Virus record (IMG/VR): IMGVR_UViG_3300042474_000446
Location: 1 to 44,538 of that record
Length of the DNA stretch: 44,538 bases
DNA from: a virus
Direction: 5' to 3' (one strand)
Position numbers and translations under genes: made by a program. Shown here piece by piece: positions 15,986 through 30,700 of the stretch (its first letter is position 1; each line of letters opens with the position of its first letter). Under the pieces are notes generated by a model. It saw only the letters and a program-made list of their open reading frames with translations, had not been told where the DNA came from and made no database searches.

Positions 15986-17247
15986 TGGCAATACAACAAG
16001 ATCCCTCAAAAAGTTTTGGCTCTACATCTTATTTTCAAAATAAAGATGAGCAACGCCGTGTAGTGAATGACATGCGTCGAGAACAACGCAATAAGCGTAT
16101 TGCTCAACAAGGCCTTACCCGTAACATTAAAAGAGCAATCAGAAAGGGTGAGAACCCTAATGCTTATATTGATGCCGCTAAACAAATGGGTCTTGATCCA
16201 TTGGGTGGTGGTGGGCTTGGTCCTGAAGCATCGCAAAGAGATGCTGCACTAAGAGCTAAAGCCGCATCACTGTTTGAAGAAGCAAGCCAACTTAGAAAAA
16301 AGAGTGACAGCACTGTAAGTAAACAAGGTGTTGCTACGCCATCTGGTGGAACTGTAAGTGAGTCTCCAGCAGTCAATCCAGCAAATGTTGATGCAGCTAG
16401 TGCTCAACCAGTTGAACCTGTTGCAACTGGCGTTATAAGCAATAAACCTAAAGAACCAGAATGGTTTACAGGTGATGTTAAAAAAGACACTACATTCAGG
16501 GGAGTAGATCTTACTGAATCTAGGTTTATTGGCAAAACTAGAGAAGAAGCTCGTCAAATGGTAATGTCCGATAAAGCCAATAAAGCTATGGCGCAATTTG
16601 ATAAGGATGGTCAAGCTTTAGCTCAAAAAGAAAAAGATGCAGCATTTGCAGTGGAGAAACAAGAACTTGATAGACAAGGTGCTATTGCATCAGAACAAGT
16701 TAAACAAATGGATATAGATAAAAGAACTAAAGCTGCTCTTAATCCAGAAAACATAGCAAATCAAAAAAATGAGTCTATGCGTATTAACCAAGACGCTAAT
16801 GCTCTTTTTGATAGATTTGACTCTAACCTCAATACCTTGACAAATGTCGTTGGAGGTCTTGATAAGCTTAATGATAAAGCTAGTGAAAGACCTGCCAGAC
16901 TTGCTGACATCCAGAATAGAGCGACAAACGAAATACAGACAAACGAAAGTAGAATATTTGATGAAGCTAAGGCGCAGATTGCTATTGATCGTCAAAAAGA
17001 TAGTGAAGCGCAAATTCAAAGAAATCAAAAAGTAAATTATGATTTAGGCATGGAGGTTAATCGTTTGTATGCTGAATCAAACAAAGAAACTAGCGCGCTT
17101 CAAAACAGATTCAAGTATTCAACTAAAGGTAAAGTTTATAATGCTGGAGAGGCAATTGCTGATGCGATAGCCAACAAAGCAAAATCTATTGTGGCTAATG
17201 CCGCAGTAACTACTTATTCCGTCTTCAAACCATACGTAATTAAATAA
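15985..17247 (+). CDS. Coiled-coil internal virion protein candidate
   Basis: 420 residues, mostly helical and highly charged. Arg/Lys-rich N-terminus (RREQRNKRIAQQGLTRNIKR) with a GGGGLG linker at about residue 73, low-complexity Ser/Pro/Val region to about 150, then long coiled coils. The C-terminus (about 375-420) has an Ala/Val amphipathic segment (GEAIADAIANKAKSIVANAA) that could touch membrane. It starts at a TAATG junction with the adaptor gene. Placement before the giant protein and composition suggest a core or ejected protein; no enzymatic motif is seen. Confidence 0.55.
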   Translation: MAIQQDPSKSFGSTSYFQNKDEQRRVVNDMRREQRNKRIAQQGLTRNIKRAIRKGENPNAYIDAAKQMGLDPLGGGGLGPEASQRDAALRAKAASLFEEASQLRKKSDSTVSKQGVATPSGGTVSESPAVNPANVDAASAQPVEPVATGVISNKPKEPEWFTGDVKKDTTFRGVDLTESRFIGKTREEARQMVMSDKANKAMAQFDKDGQALAQKEKDAAFAVEKQELDRQGAIASEQVKQMDIDKRTKAALNPENIANQKNESMRINQDANALFDRFDSNLNTLTNVVGGLDKLNDKASERPARLADIQNRATNEIQTNESRIFDEAKAQIAIDRQKDSEAQIQRNQKVNYDLGMEVNRLYAESNKETSALQNRFKYSTKGKVYNAGEAIADAIANKAKSIVANAAVTTYSVFKPYVIK

Positions 17248-17248
17248 T

Positions 17249-18733
17249 ATGCCTAGTCCATTCGATAAAGTAACAGAGTCACAAGACCTAAGAAACTACA
17301 TGGAGAATCGTCCAGTCGTAGAGGAACTTGCTAGGAGTCAAGGTTCGGTGTTTCAATCCGAAATGAGCAGACTTGGCCTAGAAGAAAAACAAAAGGAAAT
17401 TGCAATGAGGGATGAAAATCTTCAAGCAGTAAATAACTTTAATCAGAGTGTTGTAAGCCAAGCAACTAATTCGGAAGACTTAATGAAAAAAACTCAAGAG
17501 TTCATAAAGAAAAATCCTAAAAATGCTGGCGCAATTATGGAATACGCTGGTGAGGCATCTTTATTTTTTGAAGCAGGCAATAGAAATAAACTTTCTGGTA
17601 TTGAATTGGAGCGAGCAACTCGCGAAAACGAAATGCAAAAAAAGTTTCAGAAGTTACAAGAGAAATCTGTTCAAGCTACGTATGATGCTAATCTTTTGAA
17701 ATTTGCTCAAGATAAAGCTAATATGGAAATGGCTAATTACAAAGCAAACAAAAATAAGATTGATGGAATTACTGATATTTTTGCTTCGGTTGATAGTCTT
17801 GAAGTTGATGAAACAACTAAAACAGGAATTGAGAATGTTAATAATTTTTACTATAAAAAAATAAATGATTTATCTGGACGTGAAGATTCGCAAAGTAAAA
17901 TTGAATCTGAAAAATATTATGATGAAGCTTCTTCAATTTTTGGCCCATTACTTGAATTTGATTCTGTAAATAAAGTATTAAGAAGCACGGCTGCAATAAG
18001 ACATGCTGAAACAAAAGTTAAAGCAGAAAAGCAGTATAGTCAAGATTACGCAAAATGGTTGACACAAAAGAAAAATCAAGGAACTGATGCTGCTTCTTTA
18101 ACGTTTGATGACTTCCTTATTGATTCTTATAATACCAGATTTGATTCTGGAAGTGCAGGTAATGCAATGTTAATGGATAATGATCAAGCTGAAATGATTG
18201 AGGATTTTGGCGAATTAGCTGAAGCTAGAAATCAATTCCAAAAATACAATAAAGCATTACTTGATTCTATTGATCCAATCACTGGGGCGCCTAGGGAGGA
18301 TAAAATAGGTTCTATTAGAAGACAGTCTAGGTCTTTGAGTATTTCATTGAAGCAAAGCATAGATAGACACAAGATCAAAGCTGAGACTAAAACTCAACAA
18401 TCTAAACAGCAAGAAGCAGAATTGAGTCTTCTTGAAACTAAAGCAGATATTGAAAACACTAAGTCTCTTACAAAGGCTAGAAACGAAGGACGTATTGATG
18501 ATGTTAATCCAGCTTTGCAATCTTTGGAATCTGAAAGAGCAGATCTCATTAAAGCAATACGCCAAGAAAAATCAAGACAAGCTGGCGCAATAGGTGAAGA
18601 AGCAACAAGAAGAGGAAAAATTATTGAAGACCTAGGAAAAGAATTAAGTAACGTAGAAGGTAGAATTACAAATTTCGCATCTTCCAATCCAGCAAAAACA
18701 AGCTCAACTAATCAAGTAGAACCAGCAAACTAA
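17249..18733 (+). CDS. Coiled-coil internal virion protein candidate
   Basis: 494 residues, almost entirely predicted helix with heptad-like Leu/Ile/Ala spacing, Lys/Glu/Gln-rich and without Cys. No catalytic or membrane motif is visible. It starts 1 bp after the preceding gene and ends 3 bp before the giant gene, so the three form one tight unit (15985-34744). By analogy with podoviral core-protein clusters it may help package or thread the giant protein; this is inference. Confidence 0.55.
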   Translation: MPSPFDKVTESQDLRNYMENRPVVEELARSQGSVFQSEMSRLGLEEKQKEIAMRDENLQAVNNFNQSVVSQATNSEDLMKKTQEFIKKNPKNAGAIMEYAGEASLFFEAGNRNKLSGIELERATRENEMQKKFQKLQEKSVQATYDANLLKFAQDKANMEMANYKANKNKIDGITDIFASVDSLEVDETTKTGIENVNNFYYKKINDLSGREDSQSKIESEKYYDEASSIFGPLLEFDSVNKVLRSTAAIRHAETKVKAEKQYSQDYAKWLTQKKNQGTDAASLTFDDFLIDSYNTRFDSGSAGNAMLMDNDQAEMIEDFGELAEARNQFQKYNKALLDSIDPITGAPREDKIGSIRRQSRSLSISLKQSIDRHKIKAETKTQQSKQQEAELSLLETKADIENTKSLTKARNEGRIDDVNPALQSLESERADLIKAIRQEKSRQAGAIGEEATRRGKIIEDLGKELSNVEGRITNFASSNPAKTSSTNQVEPAN

Positions 18734-18736
18734 TTT

Positions 18737-21700
18737 ATGACTGATCCATTTAACGATAACAGAAAAGGTTTCATTACTTTCAAAAAGAATAGTCAGTATT
18801 CATATCTTAACCAGCCAACTGAAAAACCAGTTGAATCGGTTAAAGAAGAAGAAAGCTTTATTCCTGAAACCTATGGTGATTTTGGTGTCACTCTTCCTGA
18901 TGCACTAAACCCATTCAAGATGTTTGATTCAAATGAGTGGGCTAACAATCCTGATTCTCGTGAAAAATCGGCACAAAGCGTAGCAGAGAACTATTATAAT
19001 GGGCTTATGCAACCAGATGCTACTGTTCCAGCTATCGTTGATGGTGAGTTGAAACAAGTTCAAGCTTCGGAGTCTGGACGTTTAACCAATGCTGGACTAC
19101 ACGCTTATGACAATAGTCTTCAATTAATTGGGATGGCGCAAAAGAGAAAGGATGGAGGATTCCGTCTTAATCCGATGACTGGTAAAAGAGAGTTTGCATT
19201 TGGAAGTAAAAACTTAACTCCATACGATCCCGTCAAAGATCGCAATAGTCAAAAACGTCAAGCAGATAAAAATGGTTACGGAGCTAGTAATTATGAATTA
19301 AGTAACGAAGAGATTTTTGGTCGCGATCATGTCTCTGGTGTTATTGATGCATATGCCAAGAAAAATGAATTGGATATTGAAGACTTGAATCCACAAAGTA
19401 TTACTCCTGAGAGATTTGTCGAAATACGTGACTCTCTTAGAGATGCTGATCCGACTGTAAGTAATTTTGAGTTAAAGAAAAAAATCAATGGAAGTAACAA
19501 TGCTATTATTGATGAAAAAGCAAAAACTCAATATGCCGATGCTCTTGGTTACTACGTAAAAGAAAAGCAACTTGGTGACAAGCTTGTTGATATGTATAAT
19601 GGTGAGCCAATTATTAACTACGAAAAGATCACTGATCTAAATAAATTTGAAGAAGCAGTTAATACACTTGATATGCCAGCCGTTCAAAAGGCTAGATTCC
19701 TGACTTCTTTCAAACGTAATTTTGAAGAAGAAGCTGGCAATATACTTCAAGAACAATTTGTCGGTTCTTTGGCTGGTCAAAAATCAGGAGAGTTTGCTAG
19801 AAGCTTTGGTCCTGGAAATTGGATTGATAAAGGAATTGAAAGCTTGGTTGATTATAAAGGCAAAGAAACTCCAGAACAAATTATGGAAAGATTCGCCACT
19901 GGCGACAAGACAGCTTACGATTTTCTTAAAGAGAATCCATTCTATAGTCAAGATTCCTTTTATCTTACTTCTGCACTGAAACGCGTAGGTCTTAGAACTG
20001 TTAATTCATTTCAGAATACAGCTGTTGGCGCAAGCGCTTTAGCTCTTGGAGCTATTGGCTTTGCAGCTGATAAAATGGGTGCTAAAGAAGCAGTTGATTT
20101 AGCAAGGTCTGGAATTATGGCAATGGCTGAGGCTGGCGCTACGTCTAGTGAAATGCTTCAAGCAAATGCTAAATATGAAGGAGGAGTAAATGAAGCAATT
20201 AGCATTGGTGATATTAGTATTACTGATGAAGACTTGTATTCAGTTGTTGGTCAAGTTTTTGAAACTGTTGCTACTGCTGGCGCTTCACTTCTTGTTAAAG
20301 GTGTAGCAAAAGGCGGCACAACTGCATTAGCCAAAATGACAATAGCTGAATCACTTCAAGCTGGTGTTTCTAAAGCATCGACAAAAATTGCTCAAAGAAA
20401 AACAGCTGGCTTACTTACTAAGTCTGCCATCAACGCAAAAGAAGCTGCTAAATCATTATGGACTAACTCTGCCAAAGTGAAAGCTGGTGAAAGTCTTATT
20501 GCTACATCTTTACAGGGATCATTTGGTTCAGCTGGTCAAGCTTTGTCTTCGGCATATGGTGAGTCTCTTAATAAAGGAATGAGTCGTGAAGACTCTTTGG
20601 CTGAAGCAACTGGAAAAGCTACAGCAAATGGATTAGCTACATTCACTGCGATGACGTTAATGAATATGGTAGCTCCGGGTGTTGAGAAGATTTTAATGTC
20701 ACCTGAAACTGCTGTTGGTCTTGGTCAATCCATTAAGAACACTTTAGCTAATAGAGCAGCGCGTAAAAGCATTTCATCTGGCTTAACTGAAGTTATTGCA
20801 GATAAACCACTTAGAGCTAGTCTTTCTAAAGGAGTCGCTGATGCTGTTCGCGGAGTTGTAGCTAAAGAAGGTGTTGGTGGATTCATTGGAGCCGTTGCGG
20901 TAAGTGGGGTAAGTGAGGGGCTTGAAGAAATGATTGACACTGCTCTCGCAACCACACTTGATGCTTACATGAACAACTCGCCAGAGGCTCGTAAAGAACT
21001 GGAGTCTGGTGGATTGTGGCTTGATGTTATTAAGTCTGGAATCATGGGTGCAATGATGGGTTCTGGAGTAAATGCCATATCGCTTACATCTAAGGATAAA
21101 AAAGAAATGGCAAATAAGGCCAAAGAAGGAATGAATCTTTATCTTGAAAAGAAACTTCCAATGCTTTCTTCTAATTTGCAACAAACTGTTTATGTCTCCC
21201 AAAAAGACAAGTCTCAACCGCAAATGGCGCAGACAATCCAACAGATATTGCAAACTGGTGATTTGAATCAAAAAGTAGAAGCTATTGCTAATCTTGGTAA
21301 TATTGTAGCAACGAACGCTTTCAAGCCCACAGTGCCTTCTGCGACACCGTCTGGCACTATTGCACCAACTGGCACTCAAACGCCAACAGGAGCATCTACA
21401 GTCGCAGGAACAGCTACCTCTCAAGCAGTTGATGCAACACCTAATAATTTTGATTCAATGACCGTTGATGCTACATATGAAGCACCAAATGGAACTACGT
21501 GGACTAGAAAAAATGGACAGATGGGTGAGCCTGTAATGGTTGGAATTAATGCTGATGGTAGCGTTTCAGAAATGACAACTGTTCAATTTGCGAGTTTTGT
21601 AAATTCTGAAAATAAAAAGAAAGCAAGTCAGTCTAAACAAGCAGTTGTAACTCCAAACGCAAGTTCTACTCCTACTGAGGTCAAACCTAAAGGTGAAGCA

Positions 21701-24700
21701 CCTACGGTTAAATCATTAACGATTACTAACGCTAGTGGCACTGAAGCAGTAATTAAAGCTCCAGTTGAATCTGTTGAAGAATTAGCTAGTTATGCCTACG
21801 AGCAAGCCCATGGCAAATCCATCCCCAAAGGAAAACTTTTGCCAACCAAAAAAGAAACATTAAACGGCAGTAAAGGTCGTAGCTTCGATGTTACTTCTTA
21901 TGAAATTAATGGAGAACCTGCTGATTTGCATAGTATTGAAGTTGACAAAAATGGCAATCCAGTTGAATCGGAATTTGAGGGTGAAACAACAACTAAATTC
22001 TACAAGAAAGAAGAATTGGTTAAGTTCCTTACATTGACAAAAGGCAGCCAAGGTCAAATTAACTCCGATAATAAATTTGTCGATATTGCACAAGAGTCTA
22101 AACCTAAGCAATCAAGTGGTAAACCAGAAGGCGAAGCCAAACCAAAACAACAACCTAAATCAGAAAAAGATACTACTCCTAAGCCTGATCAAAAACCTGA
22201 GGATAAAAAAGATGATAACAAGCCTAGCGATACTGAAGCCAAGCCTGAATCTAAACCTGCTAAAAAACCAGTAGAAGAAAAAGAATCTACTATTGATGGT
22301 GAAGAAATTCTTCCTGCGCGTCATGCGAGTGTCATCAAGAAGTTTTCTAAAATCCTCAAAAAGCTTAATGTTAAAATTTATGTTCGCGCAAATACTAGTG
22401 AGGTAAATACATTATTGAGCGAAAAAGGAGTTCCTTTAACATCTGCTAATGATGTAATGGCTGCTACAATAATTGACGGTAAACCAGCTATTCTCATTAA
22501 TGCAGAGTTAGCAGAAAAACTGCAGGATATCAAAACTGGAATGAAACATGAAATCTTCCATGTTGTTGAAATGTTGTTTAGGATGACACCTAAAGGTAAA
22601 ACCTTATTAGGCCTCATAGATAAATCCGCTCTTGTAAAAAACAAGAAGCTTATTGAGTTAATGGAAAAAGAGTATGACGTTTCTTTTGGGGAGCTAGATC
22701 AAGATCTTGCTTTCTATGAGGTCATGAGAGCTTTTATTGCTGGCAAACTTCATGGTGAAACATTTACCTACAAACCATTTACTGACTATATTAAAGCTTT
22801 CTTGGATTACGCAAAGAAACTTATTAGTGGCGACCCATCATTACGTGAATATGTTATCGAACTTGAGGGCTTTTACAAAAAAGCAATTAAAGATGCTGAT
22901 GCAGAACTTGGCCTTAGTATTTCTTCTTCAAATAAATTCAGAGAATTTATGTCCTCTGCGCTAACCAAGGCAAAGGATTTGGTTAAATCTAAACCAAAAG
23001 ATGGCGCAGTCATTCAAACCAAAGATGCAACTGATGAAGATATTGAAGAACTTGCTAATGATTTGATTATTGGTATTGTGGAAGCGTATGAGGACTCTGT
23101 ATCTGCTAATGATATTTTCAACAAAGTTGTTGATGTTATTAATGTAAGATTAATTGATACAGATACTGGATTAAACGTTGATAGCAAAATCAAGGTTTTC
23201 CAAAAGGTTTTAGGCGAACTAAACGAAAAAGATTCAACAACTGAATTACAAACTTTGTTCAGCAATAAAGTTGAGCAACTACTTAAAGATCAATCTCCTG
23301 TTATTGGATTGCCTTCAAGTCAGCTTGGTGACGTAGAACCAATCAAAAAGAAAATTGAATTTGCTGGTTGGTCTGGAATTAGAAGATTTGTAACAGATGT
23401 AAGAGAAGATGGATTGACTCAAACCCAATCTGATATTGGTGTTGTAGAGGCTGACAACTTGCAGAAACTTCCATTTACAAACTCATATATTAATTTTGAT
23501 GCAAATCCCGAAACAGGTAAATATCCTGATCATGATTTGAAATTTGGAGATGCGCTAGAAAGCATTAATGCTGCTGGCGTTCTTGATGGATATTTGATTT
23601 ACAGTCATAGCCTTGAATTAGTTGATTCACTGACCAACAAGAAATACATGTCCCATCGCTTCATGAAGAGTCCTCTACTGAAGCAAGATGGAAAAATTAA
23701 TCCATTCTTTTCTGTTCGTCAGTCTCAATACTCTCGTGAATTTTACAATATGGTAACTGACAGCAATGTTATTGCCACGATGTTTTCTGAGACAAATCAA
23801 GGTGTAATGCTTAACTCTCCAGAGGGTTTGGTTAAACTTGTATTTGAGTCTCTTACATCCAATAGAACCAAAGGTGAAGATGGTAAAACTCCAGAAGCAT
23901 TCTTAAGACAAGGTGATAAGAGTATTAAATTTGCAGATATTTTTATATTTGTAACTGGTGACAACAAAGACGGCACAAGTCCATTTTATTTTAAAGATGG
24001 CAAGATTGTAGTTAATACTACTAAGCTTGCTAAGAACTTTAATTTTATCAATCCTAGTGCAATTAGCAATCAGGAGCAAAGAATGAGTGTTGGCTTAATG
24101 GTTGCTTCCACTGTTCGTGCTGCTATTGAAGAAGAGATTCTTCACTTAGCTACTGTTAATGCCTTTGGTAAAGCTGGTGAACTTGTTGGTTTTTATGATG
24201 AGCTTGAGAGTCTTGGTTATTTCAATGACATGATTGACCAAATCAGAGAAATGCAAGGCATTGAAAATGCTGGAGCATCTTTGACTAGAGCGGAGAAAAT
24301 CAACATTGCTGCTGAAGTAATGTCCTTTACTCATCAACGTGCAACTAATGGATCTACTTACGGAGATGAATATCAGCGTCTAGTTGAAGGAATGTATGCC
24401 AGAGGCGATCAAGGTGGTAAGGCCTTAGCTACTGCTCGCCAATATGGTCAAACATTAAACAATATCCTTCAAGCTCGCGCTGCTACGTCATTCATGTCTC
24501 CAAAGATGCAGAAGATGCTTGAGAAACTCAATAAGGTTAAGGTTGAACTTGGTGTAAACCAAAGACTTAATAACACTGATCAACTTGTTTCTAGCTATCT
24601 TAGTGAGCAATACACACTCAATAGAGGTAATATGCAGAAATCTATTGACGAAGCCTTTATGCACGACTCATTCGCCGTTGAAGAGTTTCGTGCTGAACTG

Positions 24701-27700
24701 AAGTCAATTAACATTCCTATTCGCCAAGTTATTGATATTGATTTCGAGAGTGGACAGATAACAATTGATTCTGGTTTTTCTGATTACTACATAGCAAAAC
24801 ATGGTATTGATAAGTATGACGCTATACTGTCTTACTTTAGCCGACTAAACGAAAGCCAAGTTGCTAAGAATCTTGCTCGTTCAATCAAGTCTTCTCGTCA
24901 AGTAATGGACTCAATGCGCGTGTCTTTAGACATGAATAATGAATTAGACAATCTTGCATCGCAATTAGCATCGGGCAACTTTGATGATTTGACTTCTTAT
25001 CTTGAAAACTACAATCCAGAGAATGGAAAGATTGTATTTGATAGCCTTATTCAATTGGCTAATTCTTTTGAATTTAATGATAACATTTCTTTGGCTGTAG
25101 AAAAAGACAAGGCAATGGTTAAGAGTTTTTACGATTACACTTATCGTCTTAATGAGGCATTTACAAAACTACCTACCGACTTTGACAAATCTTACCACAG
25201 TAAAGGACTTGTTAATCTTCTTGGTAATTTAGTTCCTAGATTTGGTGTGCTTGGTGATTCTTTTGAGAGTGACAAGGCTTATGTTGATAGCGCTATATCG
25301 CAACTAGTTTCACAGGATGTGATTAATCAAGGTCATGACGCAATCGTTGATGATTTGTATAGACAGTTCAAAGCTGCAAACATACTACCCAATTCCAGAA
25401 ACGCTCGCAACCAAAACCAAGAAAAGACCAAACAAAGCAAACTCCTTTCATTACTCATCAACAAAAACACCAGTATTGAAAATGCTGGCATTGTTCCAAC
25501 TTACGCTCCTTATATTGAGTCTGTAAATAACTACAATGAATTGGTTCTTAACTTTGATGAAATAATATTAAATAAAAACCTCACAAGGGTTGATGACTTT
25601 GGAAGAGATTTCGTTCCATTGAGTGAATTGATTCCTAATCTTTCAGTTGGCGTTAATACCGATCAAAACGTATTTGGTTACGTCAATCAGTATCCATCTG
25701 AAATAATGAATGATAGAGCAGCTGTTGCTGCAATGAGAAGAAAGGGTGAAACTGAAGAATCTATTCAGGCTTCAACTGTATGGCAAAACGCTTTCTTGGG
25801 GCGCTATACAAGCAAAGACAGAGAGCTTTATCCTGAAAAAACAACTAGAACAGAAGCCAACTCATCTTTCCTTGGCGAGAAACAATATAATGAATTTGTA
25901 ATTGGTCGTATGGCTGGTGCTACCTTGGTTATTCCCAGAGTAGATCAAGAAGGTAACATTACAATGTCACAAGTATCTTACGATGATTACTACAAGACAA
26001 TGGGTTTTCAGCCTGTTGTTAATAAGTATCGTATTTTTGATGGTTATGCTGATCCTTCATTGTTGAATGACAATCTATTGAAGTATTCTGTTAGCGATAG
26101 AAAGATCACTCTTTCAAAAGATGTTGAACTTGATATGCGCAACTTGAATGGCGAGATTGCTACACGATTCTTTGCAAGAAAAGATGCCAATTATGACAAC
26201 GCCATCAAAGGTGTTACTGAAATTTTATTCGGAGGTAATGATGCTAATATCAATATCGCTGATTGGTTTGACACAATTACTGGATTGATTGGTTATAATG
26301 AGAAAACTGGCGAACCAATGGTAGTTGATTCTATTAATGGACAACAAACATTTGCGTCTAAATTTGCTGATCAAATGATGTTCAGAATGTTCGGTAAGGA
26401 GACTCAACAAGATAAGAACCTGAAAGATTATATTCAGCTTCTTGATAAAGCGCATAAAGCTTTAAGACCTGGAGAATTCAAAAACGCTGCCAAACTTACT
26501 GAGAGTGAAAAACTTACAATTATTCAAGAGTTGCCAGTATTCTTGGAATTAGTTGATGCAGCTAATAGAGATATTGGTTTAGCTAGAAAAGCTTATAGCA
26601 GATTCAGAAGCCGATTCTTGTCCAGCACAATTAATGCTGATATTAGACTTATTCAGGAGCAGGGAGCTTCTGGTATTCGCGCTAATCAAAACTTGGTTGC
26701 AGCTATCTCTGAAAGTTTTTACGACATTCAGGCAATGTTTGATGTTGAGTGGCATTCTAATTACTTAGCCAATGGCGGCCAAGTTGGCTATCAAGGCCTT
26801 ACTGCATTGCAATTAATGGATGAATTTAGCCGCATCCCAAGTTCTGCTACTAATGAGTATTTTGTAGTAGGTAGGCCATCCACTAAAGCCAAGTATCTCT
26901 TGGATTACTTCACCAGTAGGCAAGGCACAATGGGTGATGCTAGAACAAAAGATTCTGATGGTAAAACTGGCTATCCACTTGATAACTTAATCTTTAACGC
27001 TATCGAGCGTCCCGCAGATAAACCAAGTGAACTTGATGAAGAGTTTAATGACGAAAGAGCAATTAAGGCTAATGAGTTCACTGAGACGCTAGACATGATG
27101 CCACAGGGCTACGAAGGCACTGTTGAGCAACTTGAGGCTAGTCGCCGTAAAGATTTAATCAACGAAGAGAAAAGAATGAAGTCATGGGCTACGCATTCTG
27201 CTCTATCTATTTTCCAAAGTATCCCAAGTGCAACTAATAACAGCTTCTCAAGAACTATTGCGCCAGAAAGAGCAAAGGCATTTTTCGATCTATTTGCTAA
27301 AACTCAAATTACAAGCGCAACAAAAGAAGAAAAAATTGTAACTCAAAGTGCTTTGCGTTCTTTGGTTAGTGAACAAATGGTTCAATTGTCCAAGCTCTAC
27401 GGCACATCAAAAGAAGAGGCTAATCCATTTGCTGAAATTGCTGGTAAAGTGTCAACATACAATCATCCATATGAATTGCTTCTTGATGTTATTGAGGCAA
27501 TTGGAGGCAAGGAAAGACAGTTTGTAAATGAACAACGTGTATTAGCTGGCAATCTTGCTGGTCAAATCATTCCACAATTAATGTTAAATACTTCTGGTGA
27601 GTCATCAAGCAATCAAGCTTCTTCACAAGAGATACTTGATTCATTGCAGGAAGACTTGGACAAAGAGAAACTATTTGCTGGAACTTTATTTAATTCACGC

Positions 27701-30700
27701 ATGTTCCAATTGGGTCAAGCGAACTCCATGATTGATAGCTCATTGTTTATGAATTCACCATTGTTCTCAATGTTGATTCAATCATTCCCCAACTTGATCA
27801 TTTATCAACCAGCTCAATACTCTGGGAAAAATAAAACTGTATCAAGAAACGTAGATATTGCTTACCTTGACAATGGTGATGCAGTTCTTTACATCAACAA
27901 TGCTGACGGACTTGGTTCAAGTAAACAGAAAGAAATTCTTGAGAAACTATTCATTGAAAGAATTGGTCAAGAAAGAGCTAATGGCGCTAGTGGTCTTGAG
28001 AGTGCGATTAACTTTGCAGCTGAAAACATTCGTAAGCAAATCAGACACGTTTTTAATGTAACTCCCGAAAGAATTGAAGCAATGGTAGTTAAAGCTACTA
28101 ATGCATTAAGTTCCATCAAAGGAATTCCACAAGAGGCAATTAAGCCACTTATTGATGGTTATCGTGCTTCGATTGAACAAGAAGCTGCTAATAAGTTATC
28201 ATTGCTTGCTGGGGATTTATCTTCTAGTAGATTTGCGGAGAATGCTTATGGACTGAATAGTATTGATGCTAAGAAATTCTTCCAGACACTTCTTACTCCT
28301 GAGTTGGCAGCGCCAATGATTATGGGAATCAAGACAACTACTGGAACAAATCTACTCAACAACTTGAGTCTTGTTACGGAAATGTTTACGAATCCAGAGG
28401 CTTACGATATCCTTAGCAAGATTAAAGCTCCAGATGCTGATTTGATTACCGATAAGGTTAATGAAAGATATGAAGCATTTATTGAAAAAGCATTGAATAG
28501 ATTTCAATCAAAAGAAATTCAAAGCGCAATTGTTTTGGATATTGCACTTGATCAAGGTAAATCCTCTTTTAGTCAATTTGAACTTGATGAAGAAGCAACA
28601 TTAAATACTGAATCTGGATTAACTGACTTTGTTGATCCTTCGTATATTGCAACGTTCCTTGAAGAAGCATTTGAGGCGAACTTTAATGAAGAACCTAGTG
28701 ATAGATCTTATCGAAGCATTAAAGAGCTTGTAAGTAGAATAAAAAATATCAAGCCTGAAGCAATTAGGGAATTGATTGATGGTTATTTACTGCAAGACGC
28801 AGTTGTCAATACTAGTGGCAAGATGACTAGTGATCAGATTAGTCAGGCTAAATCAGCAATCAAAGAAGCTGATTATGCTCCAGACTTCATGTATCGCTAT
28901 CTTGCATCTGAATTGATTAATGCACTGTCACCAGCTGCTGAATACGCAATGACAATTGATGATATGAACAATCTCCCAAGTGAGAATAGTGCTTACGATA
29001 TTATTAGAAGTGGCGCATTCCCTCTACTTGTGGAAAATACTGGAAGCACAAAGACTTCTTCTTATGGAAATCTTACTAGCTTCTATTATGGCCACTCTCC
29101 GCTTACTGAAATATTTGAGCGTAATAGAAAAGATGAGTTCGTTTCTCTGTTAGCGTCTAAAACTCCAGAGGCTAATAATGTTCTTGATAGATACATAAAC
29201 AAAGGAAGAACTGACGTATCTAGTAGAACTGCTGATTTGAATGTCTTTGAAACTAATGATCTTATATCTCAAATGAGACAGTCACTAGAAAAGACTGTTG
29301 GTGTTGATAACGTCAATCAGGCTATTGCAAATATCTCTACGCTGAAAAAACGAAATAATGAGCTTAATGATGGTGCGCGTCAAAGAATTGCTGACATCGA
29401 AGCTGAAATTCAATCACTACAACAAAGTGGTAGAGGATTAGTAGAGTTGATGGTATTCCAAAATGCTGGCAAAAAGCTAACTGATGCTTCTGAAGTAATG
29501 GATCGTGTTGCTTCAGCTATTGCAGGTCTAGTTGCTGACAAGCAAATGAAGTTACAGAATCGCTCTACAGCAATTGCTTCTTCTCTTCAAAGTAATTCCT
29601 ATGAGTATATTGACGATTATAATCAATATGTAACTAATGTTCATGATCTCGACACTGAGATTAAAGAGCTTATTGAATTCAATCAGGAAACACCTCTTGA
29701 TACACAGTCTTATCAGGACGCTATCAATAATTTGATTATGCGCAGAGATGAGCTGGCCGCCAAAGCAAACAATGAAATATCTCTTATTGCTGATTCTATT
29801 GCTCAGGAGATTTTGTCAAACGTTGTGAATGGAGCATTTGGCCTGATTCCTCCCGTTGCTGAAATGACTACTTTTATTAAGTCTAGCTACATGAGTGGCA
29901 TGCGCATATGGGAACTTGGTGATGTTGACGTAACATCCGAAACTCCTCTTGGTGTATATCTCAATTCAAGTTTCTTCAATAAGTCTAATAAGACTCGCGC
30001 AGCCAATAACCTATTTAATCCTGATTCAATAAGCAGAATGCTTGATGGATACATGGCTTCACCAGATTTGAAGGATAGGATTGCTGCTATTATTAGTTCC
30101 GACAATAAGCTCTTTAGCCAACTAAAGAAAAATGGCAAGTTGACGAAAGTCATATCCAAAGCCGTAAATGAAAACAAAGATGTATTTGATCGCGAGCAGA
30201 TTAAGAAAAATGTATCTACCAGTATTCTCAATAGTGACCTAGTAGTTAATACATTGAATGATGAGTTTAGTTTTGGTTTTGGTGATTTGATTGACAATCT
30301 TGATAACAAAGACGCTCAATCCAGTCTCATTGCTGAGTCTGAAGAAGCTATTGGCCTTGATAACACTGGCCGACTAATTAACTTGCTTCTTGCTGAACGC
30401 AAACAACTTGAAAAAGCAATTGCAGAAAGAGTTGATCAACCATCAAATAGCAAACGTGTATTAATGCAGTTGCGTAAGAGGGTTGCTTTTAATGAAGACA
30501 TTACTACTTCACGCTACAATAACAGAATTGACCCGTATTTCGAGATGAGAGTCAACTTGATCTATGATCCAAGTGCAATGGATTCATCGCCAGAGAATGA
30601 GGATTTAAAAGCGCGTATTGAACTACAGATGCAAATCATACAGGAAGCAGCTAGAATCTTCATTGAGAGAGAAGGCGAGGCAATGTATAGAGCTTTGCGT

